Assembly: GCA_002286855.1 (NCBI GenBank)
Contig: NRSV01000025.1
Span: 124,001 to 188,000, forward strand
Length of the DNA stretch: 64,000 bases
Reading direction: 5' to 3'
From: Bipolaris cookei
Taxonomy: Eukaryota > Ascomycota > Dothideomycetes > Pleosporales > Pleosporaceae
Shown here: one piece after another, positions 33,034 to 43,948 of the stretch
Layout: every line of letters begins with the position of its first letter
How positions within the stretch are numbered: position 1 is the first letter of the stretch
The notes under the pieces: model-generated
What the model saw: the letters and a program-made list of their open reading frames with translations, nothing else
Databases searched by the model: none
What the model was told of the DNA's origin: nothing
Translations under genes and position numbers: made by a program

Positions 33034-36000
33034 TCACTCTTCCAACCGCCGCTCAGACAATTCATACTCCAATCCCCCAGCCGCTTTCAGCCCCGCGGTA
33101 AACACACCCCTCTGGATATGAAACACCGCATCGCTAACCTCCCTCTCTTCTTCCCTGCTAAAGACAAGCTGTGGGGTACTAAAGATGTAGTCTTTGAGGC
33201 TCTTGAGCTGGTTGATGATGCTGCGTGGGGTGAGGATGACGCGTTCAGCAAAGGAGCGCGAGGGAGTCTTGAGTTGGGCAGTTTGTAGCGAAGACGAGCG
33301 TGTGAGATGGTGCGACGGTTCGGTTTCGAGTGAAGATGAGGGCTGTGGTTCGATTGTGGCTATGGTGGTGTCGGCGGCAGAGTGGTTCTTAAGTACCTCA
33401 ATAGAGTGATCGGCGGTTGGTGAGGTCTGATTGGAAGAGCGTGACCGCGGGCGTGGCGAGACTTGAATGTGGCTCAGATGCTTCGTCTGGCTGGATGGTA
33501 TCTCTTCTTTGGCTTCACTGACATCTTGATGGTCATCCCGCCTTGCTCGCTTGGGCGCTGGTGTCTCATCTACCGCCATGTCCTGTGAATTTTCGACCTG
33601 GTTCAGAGTCGAGTGCGATCGGCGCAGGTTCATTTTGCGGTGGCTTTGAGGAGCTGCTACATCGGGATCAGGTACGGAACTGCTGCTCATCGACTTGCGC
33701 TTCCTTCCGCGCGTCTTCTTGGGTGTTGGAGAAGCGGCGACAACAATGTTATCGAGCATACTTGCACAGTTGGGCTCCATTGAATGTTGCTTTTGCAACT
33801 TTTCGTCTTGAGCTTCTGCTTGGGCCTTCTGGGCTTTGCTCTCTTTCCTCCCAGGGGGATGTCGAGGTTTCTTTGTGCTTGGAGGGAGAGGAGGGATGCC
33901 GGCGGAGTGGCGGGTAGAGCGGCGGAGTGAGTTGGGCGTGTCTTGTGAAGAAAGTGCACCAAATGAATCATCCACTTTATTTGTGCCACTTGTGTCGGCT
34001 TGGAAGCTTTTGCGCGAAGTACGGCGGGTGGAAGCGCGGGTAGGCGTCTGGATGTTTTCCACCTCAGCATAACTGCCGGCTCGGTGGCCATCTCTGATAG
34101 ATGGCTGCTGATGGGAGGCAGCGTCTACAAAGTCATTTTGGGACTCGGATGCTGCTACCTCTGTTCCATCCGTCGCATGCTCATCGTGTGTTTGCATGGC
34201 AGCATCAATTTGAGCAGTCAGTTCGATGTCTATGGTTGAGCTAGGATGCTCAGATATTATACTGTCCGAAACGAGATCTGCGTCCGCTTGTGGATTTTCG
34301 TGATGCGCCACAGCTTCAAGTAAAGCCTCCTCGTCAATGGTGGTTCCTTCGTCGAAAGAAGTAGAAAAGGTACTCTCTGGCTGTCGGTACTCGAGACTGG
34401 ATTCAACTAGAACAGCATTATTGTTTGTGTCGGCCTCCAACTGTGTCGTTTTGCGGAAGCCAGGTGGCGACGACCTTGGTTCGTCATCTGCAGCATATTG
34501 GATGCTCCTTACAGCAGTAGGTGTAACGACATCTGTATCCTCACTGACAACATTTTGGATGCTCTTGCGAGTATGTGGGGTAGGTGAGGACCCAAGGTAG
34601 GCGCCCATCGGCCCCATCGCTGCAAGAGCCCTCAGTGGAGTGGCCCGAGCACTGTGGTCTGGCAAATCATCCGCAGTCCAGGCGTCTGAGTCAATCTCCA
34701 TAGGCAAGGGCACTTCGTCCGGTTGAGGTGAGAGGGCACCAATGTTCGCAAATAAGCCAGTCGAGTGTCTCTGGCGATCAATCATCTCCTTTTGGCGCTC
34801 GGTCAATAGTTGGGACTCTTGGTCGAATGGATTTGACGGCGATGAAACGATGGGTTCGAACTGGATCTGGGAGTTGTCATGTCGCAGACGAGCCTTGGGT
34901 GTGCCCCTTGCAGGCGCCCTTCTCGACGCTGACTTCGGAACTGCTGGAGATCTTGATACTGACCTTCGCGTTGATTTTGAGATTTTGAAAGGCGAATCCT
35001 TTACCCGGGGACTTTTGAACGGCCGTTTGATATCATCAGTGCTGGTGTCAGACTCGTAGAATGAAGGCTGGTGCGTCTGTTCCAAGATTAGCTGGAGTAC
35101 GTTGAACATCAGATGGGTACTTACGGCATCCTCCTTTCGAACTTCCAATGAGGGCAACGAAAGGTCCACACTGCCATGTAGACGACGCAAAGCTTGTTCA
35201 AGGTTAGCAGGATATTGTAGACTGTCCTCTTTTCCAAAGGTGTTGCTCCAGGTCTCGATTGAGACATTGACAATACTTCGTCGCCTACTAACAAAGCCTG
35301 CAGTGATCAAGGTTTCCAGGTGGTGCAAAGTCTGACTATCCCTCCTTGGTAGTCTCTCAATAGCTTTGCTCACTTCTTGCCACATTCTGACAACCTCACG
35401 GTGAAGACTCCTCAGCGGTTCGTCTCTGTTCTGCATCTTTTTCTCAGGGTCTTCAATCCAAACTGTGATCGAGTCTTGCGTCTTCCGGAGATACACGGCA
35501 AGTTGAGAGGTTGGGCAGTGCTGGATTGACGTGGCTAGAGCAGATAGGAAATCCTTCCTTGACTCAACATCGTCTCTGTCGAGATCCCGGTATGCAGCCG
35601 CACTGACGGCGGCAACGGCCCCATATAGATGAACGTAAAGATCGAAATCTGCGTTACGTCCAGTGGATTGATTTGAAGGCCAAAGGTTCTGTCGGCCTTG
35701 GTCTAGTAGTTTGCGACTCATCTGCTTAGGAAGATTGCGGAGCAATATGCTTGCATATGGGAGGTAAGAAGACTGTTCTTCTTCGGGTACGCGCTTCACC
35801 ACAAATTCGGATACTTTTTCGATGACGCCTAGGATGAGTGCACCCTCTCCAGCCTCTCGTCGAGCCGTGTCGATAAGGGTTGACAATACCTCATAACCAC
35901 AAGGTTTGTTCATCAACGAGTCGGCTCCCAAGCCCAGGACTTCAACAACAGTCTCGTACTCTTTCCCAAGCGGACCGGCGACACGTTCGTTGGATGTGAC

Positions 36001-38412
36001 CACGGACCCTTCCAGTGTTGCATTCAGCAAGCTAGAGATCTGAGCCCAAAAACTTGACGACACGACACCCTTGAGTGAGCCACCAACAGTCGCAGCACAG
36101 TCCCGCAAGAGCTCCAACTTTCCTAGTCGAGTATTCTGAGCTGCAAAACAAGGTTTAATGATGACATCCATGACACGGAGTCGAACAGGATCAGCAAGTT
36201 TGCCCTCGGATTGAGTAACTAAAAGATCAACCAGATAGAGAAGTGGTGATGTACGCGTACCATGACTTCGTGACCTGTGAGATGGTGTTGACGCGACCTC
36301 GAATTCGTTCTTGTCGTTGCGAGTAAGACTTTTGTCCGCGAATTGAAAAGGTCCCATCTTCTGTATAACAGTTTCTATTAGGAAGCAGAACTTATCCGCC
36401 CAGATGTCCTCCTTTTTCTGCGGCACCGCCAATTTTGCAGTATGTCGATCCCAGATCCGGCGCAACAAATTGACAATCTGCGCCATGGCGTCTTTGGTCT
36501 CCGTAGAAGCCATGATCTCTTTGCTACTTGCTTCAACTAGTGAGCTGATCAGTGAGAGCCACATTGCCTTGACGGGCTCGTCATCAGGGTCTTTGGTTTC
36601 GGTCAAGAGAGTAGCATCCAAGAGAGTTTCAACAAATCGAAGTACCCGGGCGATCGATTTCCGAACCCATCTTGGGTCAACTAGAGGTAGTTCCCCGCGT
36701 TGGACCATACACTGTGGCCTGAGATCCAGTGCTCGACATTCATCCCACGGTTTCCGAGAGCCACCTAATAGAGCAGACACTAACCGACATGCAGGGAGGG
36801 CATGTTGGCTTGGGGCTGAATGAATCAAGGGGTTCCAAACAGAAGCCACGAATTCATTCCAATATCGGTCAAGCTGTGCAAAAGAAGCTGTGGGGCGAAG
36901 TCCGTAGTATAGCAGTGTGAAGTAGCCAGACGAGATTGGAGCTCGTTCAGGCTTCTTGGCGGATGTGCTCCGTTGCAGCGCATGCAGTGCAATGCTCAGG
37001 AACATCTTTGACCACGCCTCAGTGGTATTTGGTCCAAGGTTGACAGAATAGAGGAGAAAGCAAAAAGCCACATTGGCGTGAATCCGGACCTGGTCCTTTT
37101 CGGAAGAGACGCAAGACTGAAAAACTTCGAGCCATTCCTTCATAGCGGTAAACATGTCGCCGTTTAATGAGTCTTTCAGTAGACCTGTGACTGCAGCCCA
37201 GATTTGGGGCACCAATACAGCATGGTCGCCATCCAGCATCCGCCCCAGTTCTTTTGCAAACACACCCGCAATTGTCCCACCATCGCTCTTGGTACGGTTG
37301 AGCACAGCCAATGCGGATCGTGCTACGTTCCGGTCATTGCCAATGGATTTTGCAGCCGTCACAGTAGTATCGAGGGCACTCTGGCTGATATCCTTTTGGG
37401 CTGACACCAGAGCTTTGAGTGTGTATGTGAACCATCTCTCAGTGTGTTTAATCATAACGTCTGGTCTTTGCTGAATAAACTTTCGATATATGCGTATTCT
37501 GTAGGCTTGCACAGCATTTCCGGAAATACGTTCGTGGATGGTGTCGAGCGCGTCCAGAGCTTTCTCAACACGGGCTACGGTCATAATCTTGGGTCGGAAG
37601 TTTTGCTGCATGAGAACAGCAAGATGGGTATTAGCGACAGCCTTGGGTATAGCAGCGTCGCTAGCCATGCGAATGGTGCGCTCAATGATGAAGGAGCAAA
37701 AGTCGTCGTCCGTGGTGGATAGGAGGTCCGGGATGCGGAACAGAGCCATGAGCAACTTCATTGCTTGTCCAATTAGCTGCGAATCCAGCCCCGTGCCAGT
37801 CATGCTGGGAGCCTGAGAGTCGCGGCGAATGAATTGGGTCAGCAATGACATCTTTTGCTTGAGAGCCTGTTCATCTGGAATCTTGTCGTAGGCCTGCATG
37901 GTCCTTTGCAGCGAATGATATGCATCCAGGCGCGACGAGCGCTCTGATGAGGCAAGCAGCTTCACAATGGACTCAAGCATCTCGGCGAAGGACTTGAACT
38001 TGTGCGCGGCAGCCGCGTCGTCGGCGGGCGGAGGCGTAGGGGTGCCGTCGGAGGGCTTGAGGATTGACTTGAGCGGCTTGGTAAGGCGAGTCTGGGGGAG
38101 CGGGCGGAGCGGCGAGCTACGTGTGGGTGTCCAGGAGTGTGCGAGGGCTTTGTTGGTGATGTTGCCGCATGACTGCAATTCAAAGTTGACTCTCTTTCTC
38201 GTGCTGGCCGCGCTCGAGGGGACGTCGATGTCGGATGAAGGCGACTTTTCTGGCGTGTTTGGCGCCTTTACGACTTTGAGCCTAGGCGCAACAGGCTGCT
38301 CTCCAAAAGGATCCTCGAGGAACTTCAGTGTCTCGTCAACGCCAGTGTCTTCCTGGTCTTTGGGTGGTGTTGGCGGGCGAACAGAAAGAGCATCGAATTT
38401 GGACAAGACCAT
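33034..38412 (-). CDS. rif1: RIF1 telomere/replication-timing protein
   Basis: Chromatin protein that restrains late origins by bringing protein phosphatase 1 to MCM, and that also acts at telomeres and breaks. The single-exon frame from ATG 38412 gives 1,792 aa; an upstream in-frame ATG at 38571 would add 53 low-complexity residues and is less likely. The N-terminus has a PP1-docking RVxF motif (KRVNFEL, residues 74-77) and a SILK motif (residues 116-119) close together. The Rif1 N-terminal helical-repeat domain (SFAEMLESIVKLLASSERSSRLDAY, cited in part) starts near residue 141 and continues for several hundred residues. The C-terminal half is Ser/Pro-rich and disordered, ending in a short conserved-looking block near SPRSIINQL-type sequence. 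A GTAAGT...CAG stretch near 35090-35125 is in frame and could be an optional intron. Confidence 0.88.
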   Translation of the reverse strand: MVLSKFDALSVRPPTPPKDQEDTGVDETLKFLEDPFGEQPVAPRLKVVKAPNTPEKSPSSDIDVPSSAASTRKRVNFELQSCGNITNKALAHSWTPTRSSPLRPLPQTRLTKPLKSILKPSDGTPTPPPADDAAAAHKFKSFAEMLESIVKLLASSERSSRLDAYHSLQRTMQAYDKIPDEQALKQKMSLLTQFIRRDSQAPSMTGTGLDSQLIGQAMKLLMALFRIPDLLSTTDDDFCSFIIERTIRMASDAAIPKAVANTHLAVLMQQNFRPKIMTVARVEKALDALDTIHERISGNAVQAYRIRIYRKFIQQRPDVMIKHTERWFTYTLKALVSAQKDISQSALDTTVTAAKSIGNDRNVARSALAVLNRTKSDGGTIAGVFAKELGRMLDGDHAVLVPQIWAAVTGLLKDSLNGDMFTAMKEWLEVFQSCVSSEKDQVRIHANVAFCFLLYSVNLGPNTTEAWSKMFLSIALHALQRSTSAKKPERAPISSGYFTLLYYGLRPTASFAQLDRYWNEFVASVWNPLIHSAPSQHALPACRLVSALLGGSRKPWDECRALDLRPQCMVQRGELPLVDPRWVRKSIARVLRFVETLLDATLLTETKDPDDEPVKAMWLSLISSLVEASSKEIMASTETKDAMAQIVNLLRRIWDRHTAKLAVPQKKEDIWADKFCFLIETVIQKMGPFQFADKSLTRNDKNEFEVASTPSHRSRSHGTRTSPLLYLVDLLVTQSEGKLADPVRLRVMDVIIKPCFAAQNTRLGKLELLRDCAATVGGSLKGVVSSSFWAQISSLLNATLEGSVVTSNERVAGPLGKEYETVVEVLGLGADSLMNKPCGYEVLSTLIDTARREAGEGALILGVIEKVSEFVVKRVPEEEQSSYLPYASILLRNLPKQMSRKLLDQGRQNLWPSNQSTGRNADFDLYVHLYGAVAAVSAAAYRDLDRDDVESRKDFLSALATSIQHCPTSQLAVYLRKTQDSITVWIEDPEKKMQNRDEPLRSLHREVVRMWQEVSKAIERLPRRDSQTLHHLETLITAGFVSRRRSIVNVSIETWSNTFGKEDSLQYPANLEQALRRLHGSVDLSLPSLEVRKEDAVSTHLMFNVLQLILEQTHQPSFYESDTSTDDIKRPFKSPRVKDSPFKISKSTRRSVSRSPAVPKSASRRAPARGTPKARLRHDNSQIQFEPIVSSPSNPFDQESQLLTERQKEMIDRQRHSTGLFANIGALSPQPDEVPLPMEIDSDAWTADDLPDHSARATPLRALAAMGPMGAYLGSSPTPHTRKSIQNVVSEDTDVVTPTAVRSIQYAADDEPRSSPPGFRKTTQLEADTNNNAVLVESSLEYRQPESTFSTSFDEGTTIDEEALLEAVAHHENPQADADLVSDSIISEHPSSTIDIELTAQIDAAMQTHDEHATDGTEVAASESQNDFVDAASHQQPSIRDGHRAGSYAEVENIQTPTRASTRRTSRKSFQADTSGTNKVDDSFGALSSQDTPNSLRRSTRHSAGIPPLPPSTKKPRHPPGRKESKAQKAQAEAQDEKLQKQHSMEPNCASMLDNIVVAASPTPKKTRGRKRKSMSSSSVPDPDVAAPQSHRKMNLRRSHSTLNQVENSQDMAVDETPAPKRARRDDHQDVSEAKEEIPSSQTKHLSHIQVSPRPRSRSSNQTSPTADHSIEVLKNHSAADTTIATIEPQPSSSLETEPSHHLTRSSSLQTAQLKTPSRSFAERVILTPRSIINQLKSLKDYIFSTPQLVFSREEEREVSDAVFHIQRGVFTAGLKAAGGLEYELSERRLEE

Positions 38413-38898
38413 GGCTATGCTGGAAACAACTGGCAACGGGAGAGACAGAGAGAGGGAAAGCAAAAAAGAAACCGAGACCGCATTCACATGGCCGTCCCCG
38501 TGCGCGCGATGAAATGTATAGAGCGAGTGGTCGTGTCGGGAGAGATCGACTGGCCCCGGTTTGAGATGCAAAGGCTGGTGTTGGCGACGCGTTTAGGCGG
38601 GACGCGCCCGCGTAAAGTGGCAGAGCTGCCCCATTCACCGGGAGACGGACTCTCGAGCCAACGACCGCCCCCTGCCAAACACCAGACGCACGTGAGGATG
38701 CTGCTTGTGTCTCGTGTGCACTTGTCTGTCCCTGGGTTGGATCGTCTAATTAGTTATATTTAGTTAGTTGGTTACAGTCCCTCAGTAACCATTATTATTA
38801 GTCGGTCGCATTGATGTCCCTGGCGGGGCTTCCCGCCCTGGACCTTTTATGCTACTCGCCGGTACATCTCATTGCATTCACCCCGCGCCTCAATCGCT
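38413..38898. promoter_or_regulatory. Divergent promoter region, RIF1 / RIC8
   Basis: A 486-bp spacer between divergent starts. It has CT/GA-rich sequence near the RIF1 start and an ATTATTATTA stretch at about 38790. No separate gene is supported. Confidence 0.45.
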
Positions 38899-40557
38899 AT
38901 GTTGTCGCAAAAGACAGGAAAGGGTATGTAGTGCTCCAACATGAAGTCGAGTGCTGCTGCGCCTGGCCGTTGCTAATCAATTGTTTTGCTAGCGAAACTC
39001 GACGACGTCACTCGCATTCTCGCCGAGCTCAAGACCAACCTCGACGCAAACAAACTCTCAGTCGAGCGTACGATTCTCTGCAGCGCATGGCAAACAAGAC
39101 TACTTACCGACTAGACAGAAAGATGGAATCTGCTCGAGCAGCTCAAGGTATATGGGCGCTCAGTCGACAATTCTGACCCCATATTTACCCCAGACGTATG
39201 CCCTCCGCCCAGTCTGTTACCAACAACATGATGACCGCGACAGGGCCTCCGAACATTGGGACAATATGCATTCCAAGACAGCACGACACCAGTATCGCAA
39301 GAAGCCCTCCGATGCATAGCGAACGCACTGCTACTCCAGCCCAAAACGCGCCAAATCCTAGTTGACCTGGGCCATGGCCCACATGCAGCAGAAAAGCTAA
39401 AGGCAAGATATAAGCTATTTATTCGTTCTACAACACCGTACTGACTCCCGTGGAGAACGACAGTGTTGATGATGAATTCCTTGCCGCGCGCGTGCTTTTC
39501 CTCATGACCTACGATGCGCACCTCGACTACACACAGCTCGTGCGCGAGAACCAACTAGCAGAGAGTATCAACGCCGCCATAGAACGACACGCAAACCGAT
39601 ACTCGGCCACATCACGCCAATCCATGGAGCTCATAGCCCTGTCCGAAACGCTCAAGCTCGTCTTCAACATTATACACTTCCACAAAGACTTGAGCCCCGA
39701 GTTCTCAAAGTCGATACCCAATGTTTTCAAAATCCTGGTTCTGAGTGGCACCGTCCAGCCACCCCTCGCAGCTCCTGTAAGAGAACTAGTCAATGCGCTC
39801 TTGCATCTGGACTTGGAAGACGAAGAGGGCAACAAAGCAGTCTTCCCAGCAGACGATCCCAAACGCAATGCCGAGCACCTAATCAAAACCCTCGACAAAG
39901 CCATCATCGCTTACCTACCCAAAGATCTAGACGACACTATAACCCCCCTCCTGACCCTCATCCGCCGCGTCTATGAAATCGCCCCCGAACAAGTCCAAAA
40001 AACAATGGAAAAAATGATCTTACCCACAACCGAAGAACGCGACCGCCCCCTCGGCAAATCAAACACCCTCCCCTCGCGCCTCCTCAATCTCTCTACTTCT
40101 GCCCACACCTCCACCCTCCGCGGCTCCATCTCATCCATGCTCTTCGAACTTTCGCGCAAGGACCCCGCCACTTTTGTCCACAACGTCGGATACGGCTTTG
40201 CATCCGGATACCTCATGTCGAACAATATCCAGATGCCCGAGGAGGTTATCAAATCCAATGCGCCACAGGATATTGCAAACGGGATCCCCATCAATCCTAT
40301 TACGGGACAGAGACTGGACAAGGAAGAGCAGGTGCCGCAGGAGCCTATGACGCAGGAGGAGAAGGAGAGGGAGGCGGAGCGGCTGTTTGTGCTGTTTGAA
40401 AGGTATGCTGATACCTTCTCTTTTGATTGCTTATATAGAGGGTTTGCTAATGATGCGTTGCAGACTCAAGGCTACGGGCGTTGTTAATGTACAAAATCCG
40501 GTTGAGGAGGCATATCGCTCGGGACGTATAGAGGAGTTACCTGACGATGAGGATTAA
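38899..40557 (+). CDS. ric8: RIC8 guanine nucleotide exchange factor / G-alpha chaperone (synembryn)
   Basis: Non-receptor exchange factor and chaperone for heterotrimeric G-alpha subunits; in filamentous fungi it supports growth, conidiation and development. Six exons give 458 aa: 38899-38923, 38993-39067, 39119-39195, 39244-39402, 39456-40402 and 40464-40557. The joined frame gives conserved blocks EQLKVYGRS, SQEALRCIANALLLQPKTRQ, LIKTLDKAI, PSRLLNLSTSAHTSTLR and ERLFVLFERLKATGVVNVQNP. The fourth intron (39403-39455) has a GC donor (AAG|GCAAGA) with an AG acceptor; the other four are GT-AG. The first exon codes for only eight residues. The last junction has a clear TGCTAAT branch point. It ends tail-to-tail with KAR5. 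Confidence 0.9.
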
Positions 40558-40889
40558 GTTAACTACAAACTCGGGAATTGAGGTTGTGGAGAAATATATA
40601 TGAAAACTATTATCGGATATGATACCCGCTTTTTGCTTGTGCTTCCAATTTATGAGCCTTTGCTGACAATGAAAATATGATGATGCTTTTCGAAGTAAAA
40701 AATGATATGCTCTGATAAACCCAGACTTTTGTTCCTCGTCATAAATTGGTAGTGGATATGCGTCCTCCTTTGTCTTCGGTTGCCTTAGATATGTCCTTCA
40801 AGATGAAAAAAAACTACTGATTTGTTATAGCGCTCGCATAAATTCTGAACAGCAGAAATAAATCGACCAAACCCCTTGCAAATCTAGCC
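40558..40889. other. Convergent 3' flanks of RIC8 and KAR5
   Basis: AT-rich 332-bp tail-to-tail spacer. No gene or repeat is seen. Confidence 0.45.
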
Positions 40890-42623
40890 CTACCAGCTCA
40901 GTTGACGAGTGCCTCGAATATTGTTTTTGTGTGGAACATCTGCTACTGGCGCAGGTATTTCGATGCTGGGTAGATACCCAGTCCCGCCCTCATTCCCATA
41001 CTCGTCCAACCAGATTAATCCTGCAAGTCGTCGGAGCGCCATGGTAGCAAAGCCACTGAAGAATGTATCAAGCCGGCAAATGGGATGTGCGCTCAGCCTT
41101 AATAATAGTAGCATGCTCGTGACTTTTTGCCACAATGACATGTTGTCGAGGATAGCGAGCGGGTTGAAGGCTTCGGTATCGCGCGTATGTGAAGATGGTG
41201 ATGCAAGCCAGTGCAGGATACCGCTTGTGTAAAAGAGGAAAGCCCAACTGCATGCACCGATAGTGTATATGGCGAGTCTCATGTTGAGTTTGAAGAGGAC
41301 AAAAAAAGTGAAGATGGTGCCAGCTGTAGCTACTAATATGTGTACAAGCAATTTGACGAGCGTCGGCATGGCGCTGAGGAACGCAAAGCCCTCGGCGATG
41401 TGCTTGGTTTGCGATTCAAAAATATCAAGCCGCTGGGCGATGCTGTCGACTTTGGAGAGAGAGCGGTCGGCGGCTTGATTTGTCTTGTTGATGGTGTCTT
41501 GGGTAGCACCCATGTAGTTTGACAGGACCTCGTAGTTGCGCACCTGTGCCTCGTGATTGGATTGTAAACTAGACAGAGCGCCTTCGTGATATTGCTGTAA
41601 CTGATCGGTGAAGTACTTAGCAAGCTGTGAGCTCTCCAACATCAAGTCTTGCGAGAACTCTTGCATCCTCTCATGTATCTGATCAATCTCTTTGCTCTGA
41701 CTGGTAGCCAGCGCTGCTATGAAGCTCGACATCGAAGACTTCATAAAGATATGGAATTTGTCGTCCATCGCCTCTACTGTCGCAACTGTCGCAACTGCTT
41801 TCGTTCGAACCGCTTGGATGTCTTTTTTGAGCTCTTGGTGCGAGTTTCGGACTTCCTCGGCGTACTGTCTCTGTTCGCAGATCAGAGATTCGTATTCTGC
41901 TGTTGTTTTGTGCATATCTTCAGTCACACCACCAACAACCTTGGTCAGGTTTTTGAAAGCTTCCAAGTGGTTTTCTCGTTCAATGGCATCTCTGCTTGCC
42001 TGACACATGACAACTGCATTCTGACGAGCATTGCTGAATGATGTCCAGTACTGAGGCGTTGATAGAAGGCTCTTGAGGCATTGCGTATACTGGTATTCTT
42101 TGAAATCAGGGTAGCACTGCCTGTCTTCAGATACCACCGCCTGTCGAGCATGCCACCAGCTACCGCCTTTGCCACAATGCTTAGCAGCTGGAACGAGTAT
42201 GTCACAATGTGGCGGTGCGATAGAAATGACTGGTTGAGCGCTTAGTAGTTCGCAAACAGCTAACTTGGCTGCATATTCTGTTTTGACGTTCTCCAGATAT
42301 ATCTCTGGCCGGCTTTTATCGAATTCCGGTGCATGCTCCAGCAGTTTGCATTCGTTCATCAAGTGTGAAGCTGCCATCCGAGTGCATGTGGGTGCATTTT
42401 GCATAGATGAGATGATTTCAAGAGCTTGCGTGATCACCTTTTGGTTTCTGGACGTTGTGTATTGGAAAAGCGAATTGACATTGACAGTAGGTGCTGCGTC
42501 TGCTAGCCAAGAGTGATAGTGGGCAAGTGCCTTTGGAAGGAAGAAAATGACCAAGATGAACAACTTTGCAAAAGTGACCCCAACCCAGAGATTAGGAAAC
42601 TGCTTTTGTCGTTGGGTAGTCAT
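40890..42623 (-). CDS. kar5: Nuclear fusion protein KAR5/Tht1-like
   Basis: Membrane protein of the nuclear envelope/ER needed for fusion of nuclei after mating. Single exon, 577 aa from ATG 42623; an in-frame ATG at 42665 would add 14 residues. Residues about 10-35 form a hydrophobic signal or anchor (FAKLFILVIFFLPKALA). The lumenal part has a row of spaced Cys (TCTRMA, MNECKLL, VCELL, HCDIL, KHCGKG, RQCYP, QCLKSL) typical of Kar5, then a long coiled-coil region at about 210-420. Two strong membrane helices and one weaker one close the protein (VKLLVHILVATAGTIFTFFV, AIYTIGACSWAFLFYTSGIL and LLLLRLSAHPICRL). Low overall conservation is normal for this family. It shares a 0.5-kb divergent promoter with the mitochondrial L6 gene. 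Confidence 0.82.
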   Translation of the reverse strand: MTTQRQKQFPNLWVGVTFAKLFILVIFFLPKALAHYHSWLADAAPTVNVNSLFQYTTSRNQKVITQALEIISSMQNAPTCTRMAASHLMNECKLLEHAPEFDKSRPEIYLENVKTEYAAKLAVCELLSAQPVISIAPPHCDILVPAAKHCGKGGSWWHARQAVVSEDRQCYPDFKEYQYTQCLKSLLSTPQYWTSFSNARQNAVVMCQASRDAIERENHLEAFKNLTKVVGGVTEDMHKTTAEYESLICEQRQYAEEVRNSHQELKKDIQAVRTKAVATVATVEAMDDKFHIFMKSSMSSFIAALATSQSKEIDQIHERMQEFSQDLMLESSQLAKYFTDQLQQYHEGALSSLQSNHEAQVRNYEVLSNYMGATQDTINKTNQAADRSLSKVDSIAQRLDIFESQTKHIAEGFAFLSAMPTLVKLLVHILVATAGTIFTFFVLFKLNMRLAIYTIGACSWAFLFYTSGILHWLASPSSHTRDTEAFNPLAILDNMSLWQKVTSMLLLLRLSAHPICRLDTFFSGFATMALRRLAGLIWLDEYGNEGGTGYLPSIEIPAPVADVPHKNNIRGTRQLSW

Positions 42624-43131
42624 GGTGATGGAAATGATGGCAAAACCGCGATAGAAACAATACACGACCGAAGTAGAAGGAACGGGAGAAAGGAAGAGGT
42701 CGAGAGACAGGATATACTACGAACGACCACAGTGGCGTACTCAGTTGCCGTCTATATAGTGAGAGAACGGGAGAAGATTGACGGTCGGCGTACCAAAGTG
42801 TCAAGACTTTCCGTGATATCTGGGTGAGAGCAAATCTGTAGTAGGAGGGCCTTTGGTGAGTGAGAGAGCGAACAGCTTCGGTCAGAAGATGAGACTATGT
42901 AGTTCAAATCAACTATCGGCATTGAATTTTGTAATGTGCAGCATGCTTTGCAGAAGAAAAATGTGAGTTTTGTGGAGTTCCCAGATGGGATGAGAAGAGG
43001 AAGGTGCTGACGAACGAGCCAATCAGACCCGCCGGTGACGCGCTATCACGAAACACGAGGATTGGATGAGTCAGCAATAAGTTGCGGTTTCCCGAAATTC
43101 TCGCGGAAGCCATTGCCAGCATTGATACAAG
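42624..43131. promoter_or_regulatory. Divergent promoter region, KAR5 / mitochondrial L6
   Basis: A 508-bp spacer between divergent starts with GA-rich segments at 42680-42780 and 42840-42900. No separate gene is supported. Confidence 0.4.
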
Positions 43132-43948
43132 ATGTTTGCCCCAGTTCGACAACGGTGCACCCGAAGCCTTGCAAAGGTACCAATTCAACCCGCCGATGTG
43201 ATACCGACTTTTCTATTACCCGCATTCTCGAGACCATCACGGCACAGGGCCTTTACCAGCACCACACCATGTCAGTCCAAGATCGGCTCTGCGCCGCTCT
43301 CGATACCCCAGGGTGTCACCTTCAAGGTGAACGCACCTTCAGCAAGAGATAAGGGATCACGCATACAGGCCATGTCTACAGTACATATCAAAGGACCGCT
43401 TGGTGAACTTTCTATGGATATCCCTCCATACATCAATATCAACCAAGATGCGAACCCGAATGGTCCCACACTCTCCATTGAGGATGCGACAGATGCGAAG
43501 CAAAGAGCCATGTGGGGTACGAATACTGTGCCCTTTCCAAACTCCCTCAATTGCTAATGTATAAATAGGTACCACCCGCGCATACCTCCAGAATCACATT
43601 CTTGGTGTGAGTGAAGGCCATAGCGCTATTCTCCGGTTCGTCGGTGTTGGATTTCGCGCCTCGGTCGAAGATAGCGCAACTACTGTCAATTCAGAATACC
43701 CCGGTCAGAAGTTCATCAATCTGAAGGTCGGATACTCTCACCCAGTCGAGCTGGGCATACCCAAGGGCGTTACCGCAAGCACACCGCAGCCGACACGCTT
43801 ACTACTAGAGGGTCCTGAGAAAGAGGTGGTCATGCAGTTTGCAGCAGAAATCAGGAATTGGAGAAAACCAGAACCTTACAAGGGCAAGGGCATCTTTGTC
43901 AACGGAGAGACGATTAAGCTTAAGAACAAAAGAGTCGGAGGCAAATAA
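43132..43948 (+). CDS. mrpL6: Mitochondrial large-subunit ribosomal protein L6 (uL6m)
   Basis: Component of the mitochondrial 54S ribosomal subunit. Two exons, 43132-43516 and 43569-43948, give 254 aa; the intron falls inside a Gly codon (WG|TTRAY). The N-terminal 50 residues are Arg/Ser/Thr-rich without acidic residues (MFAPVRQRCTRSLAK), as expected of a matrix-targeting presequence. The mature protein has both L6 repeats, with KGPLGELSMDIP, ILRFVGVGFRASVE, KVGYSHPVELGIPKG and the uL6 C-terminal signature WRKPEPYKGKGIFVNGE. A possible GT...AG stretch right after residue 15 is in the open frame and is treated as coding. Confidence 0.92.

Noticed and set aside
38413..38571. 53-residue N-terminal extension of RIF1
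   Set aside because: It is low-complexity Leu/Ser sequence in the divergent promoter, and the MVLSKFDAL start gives a better N-terminus.
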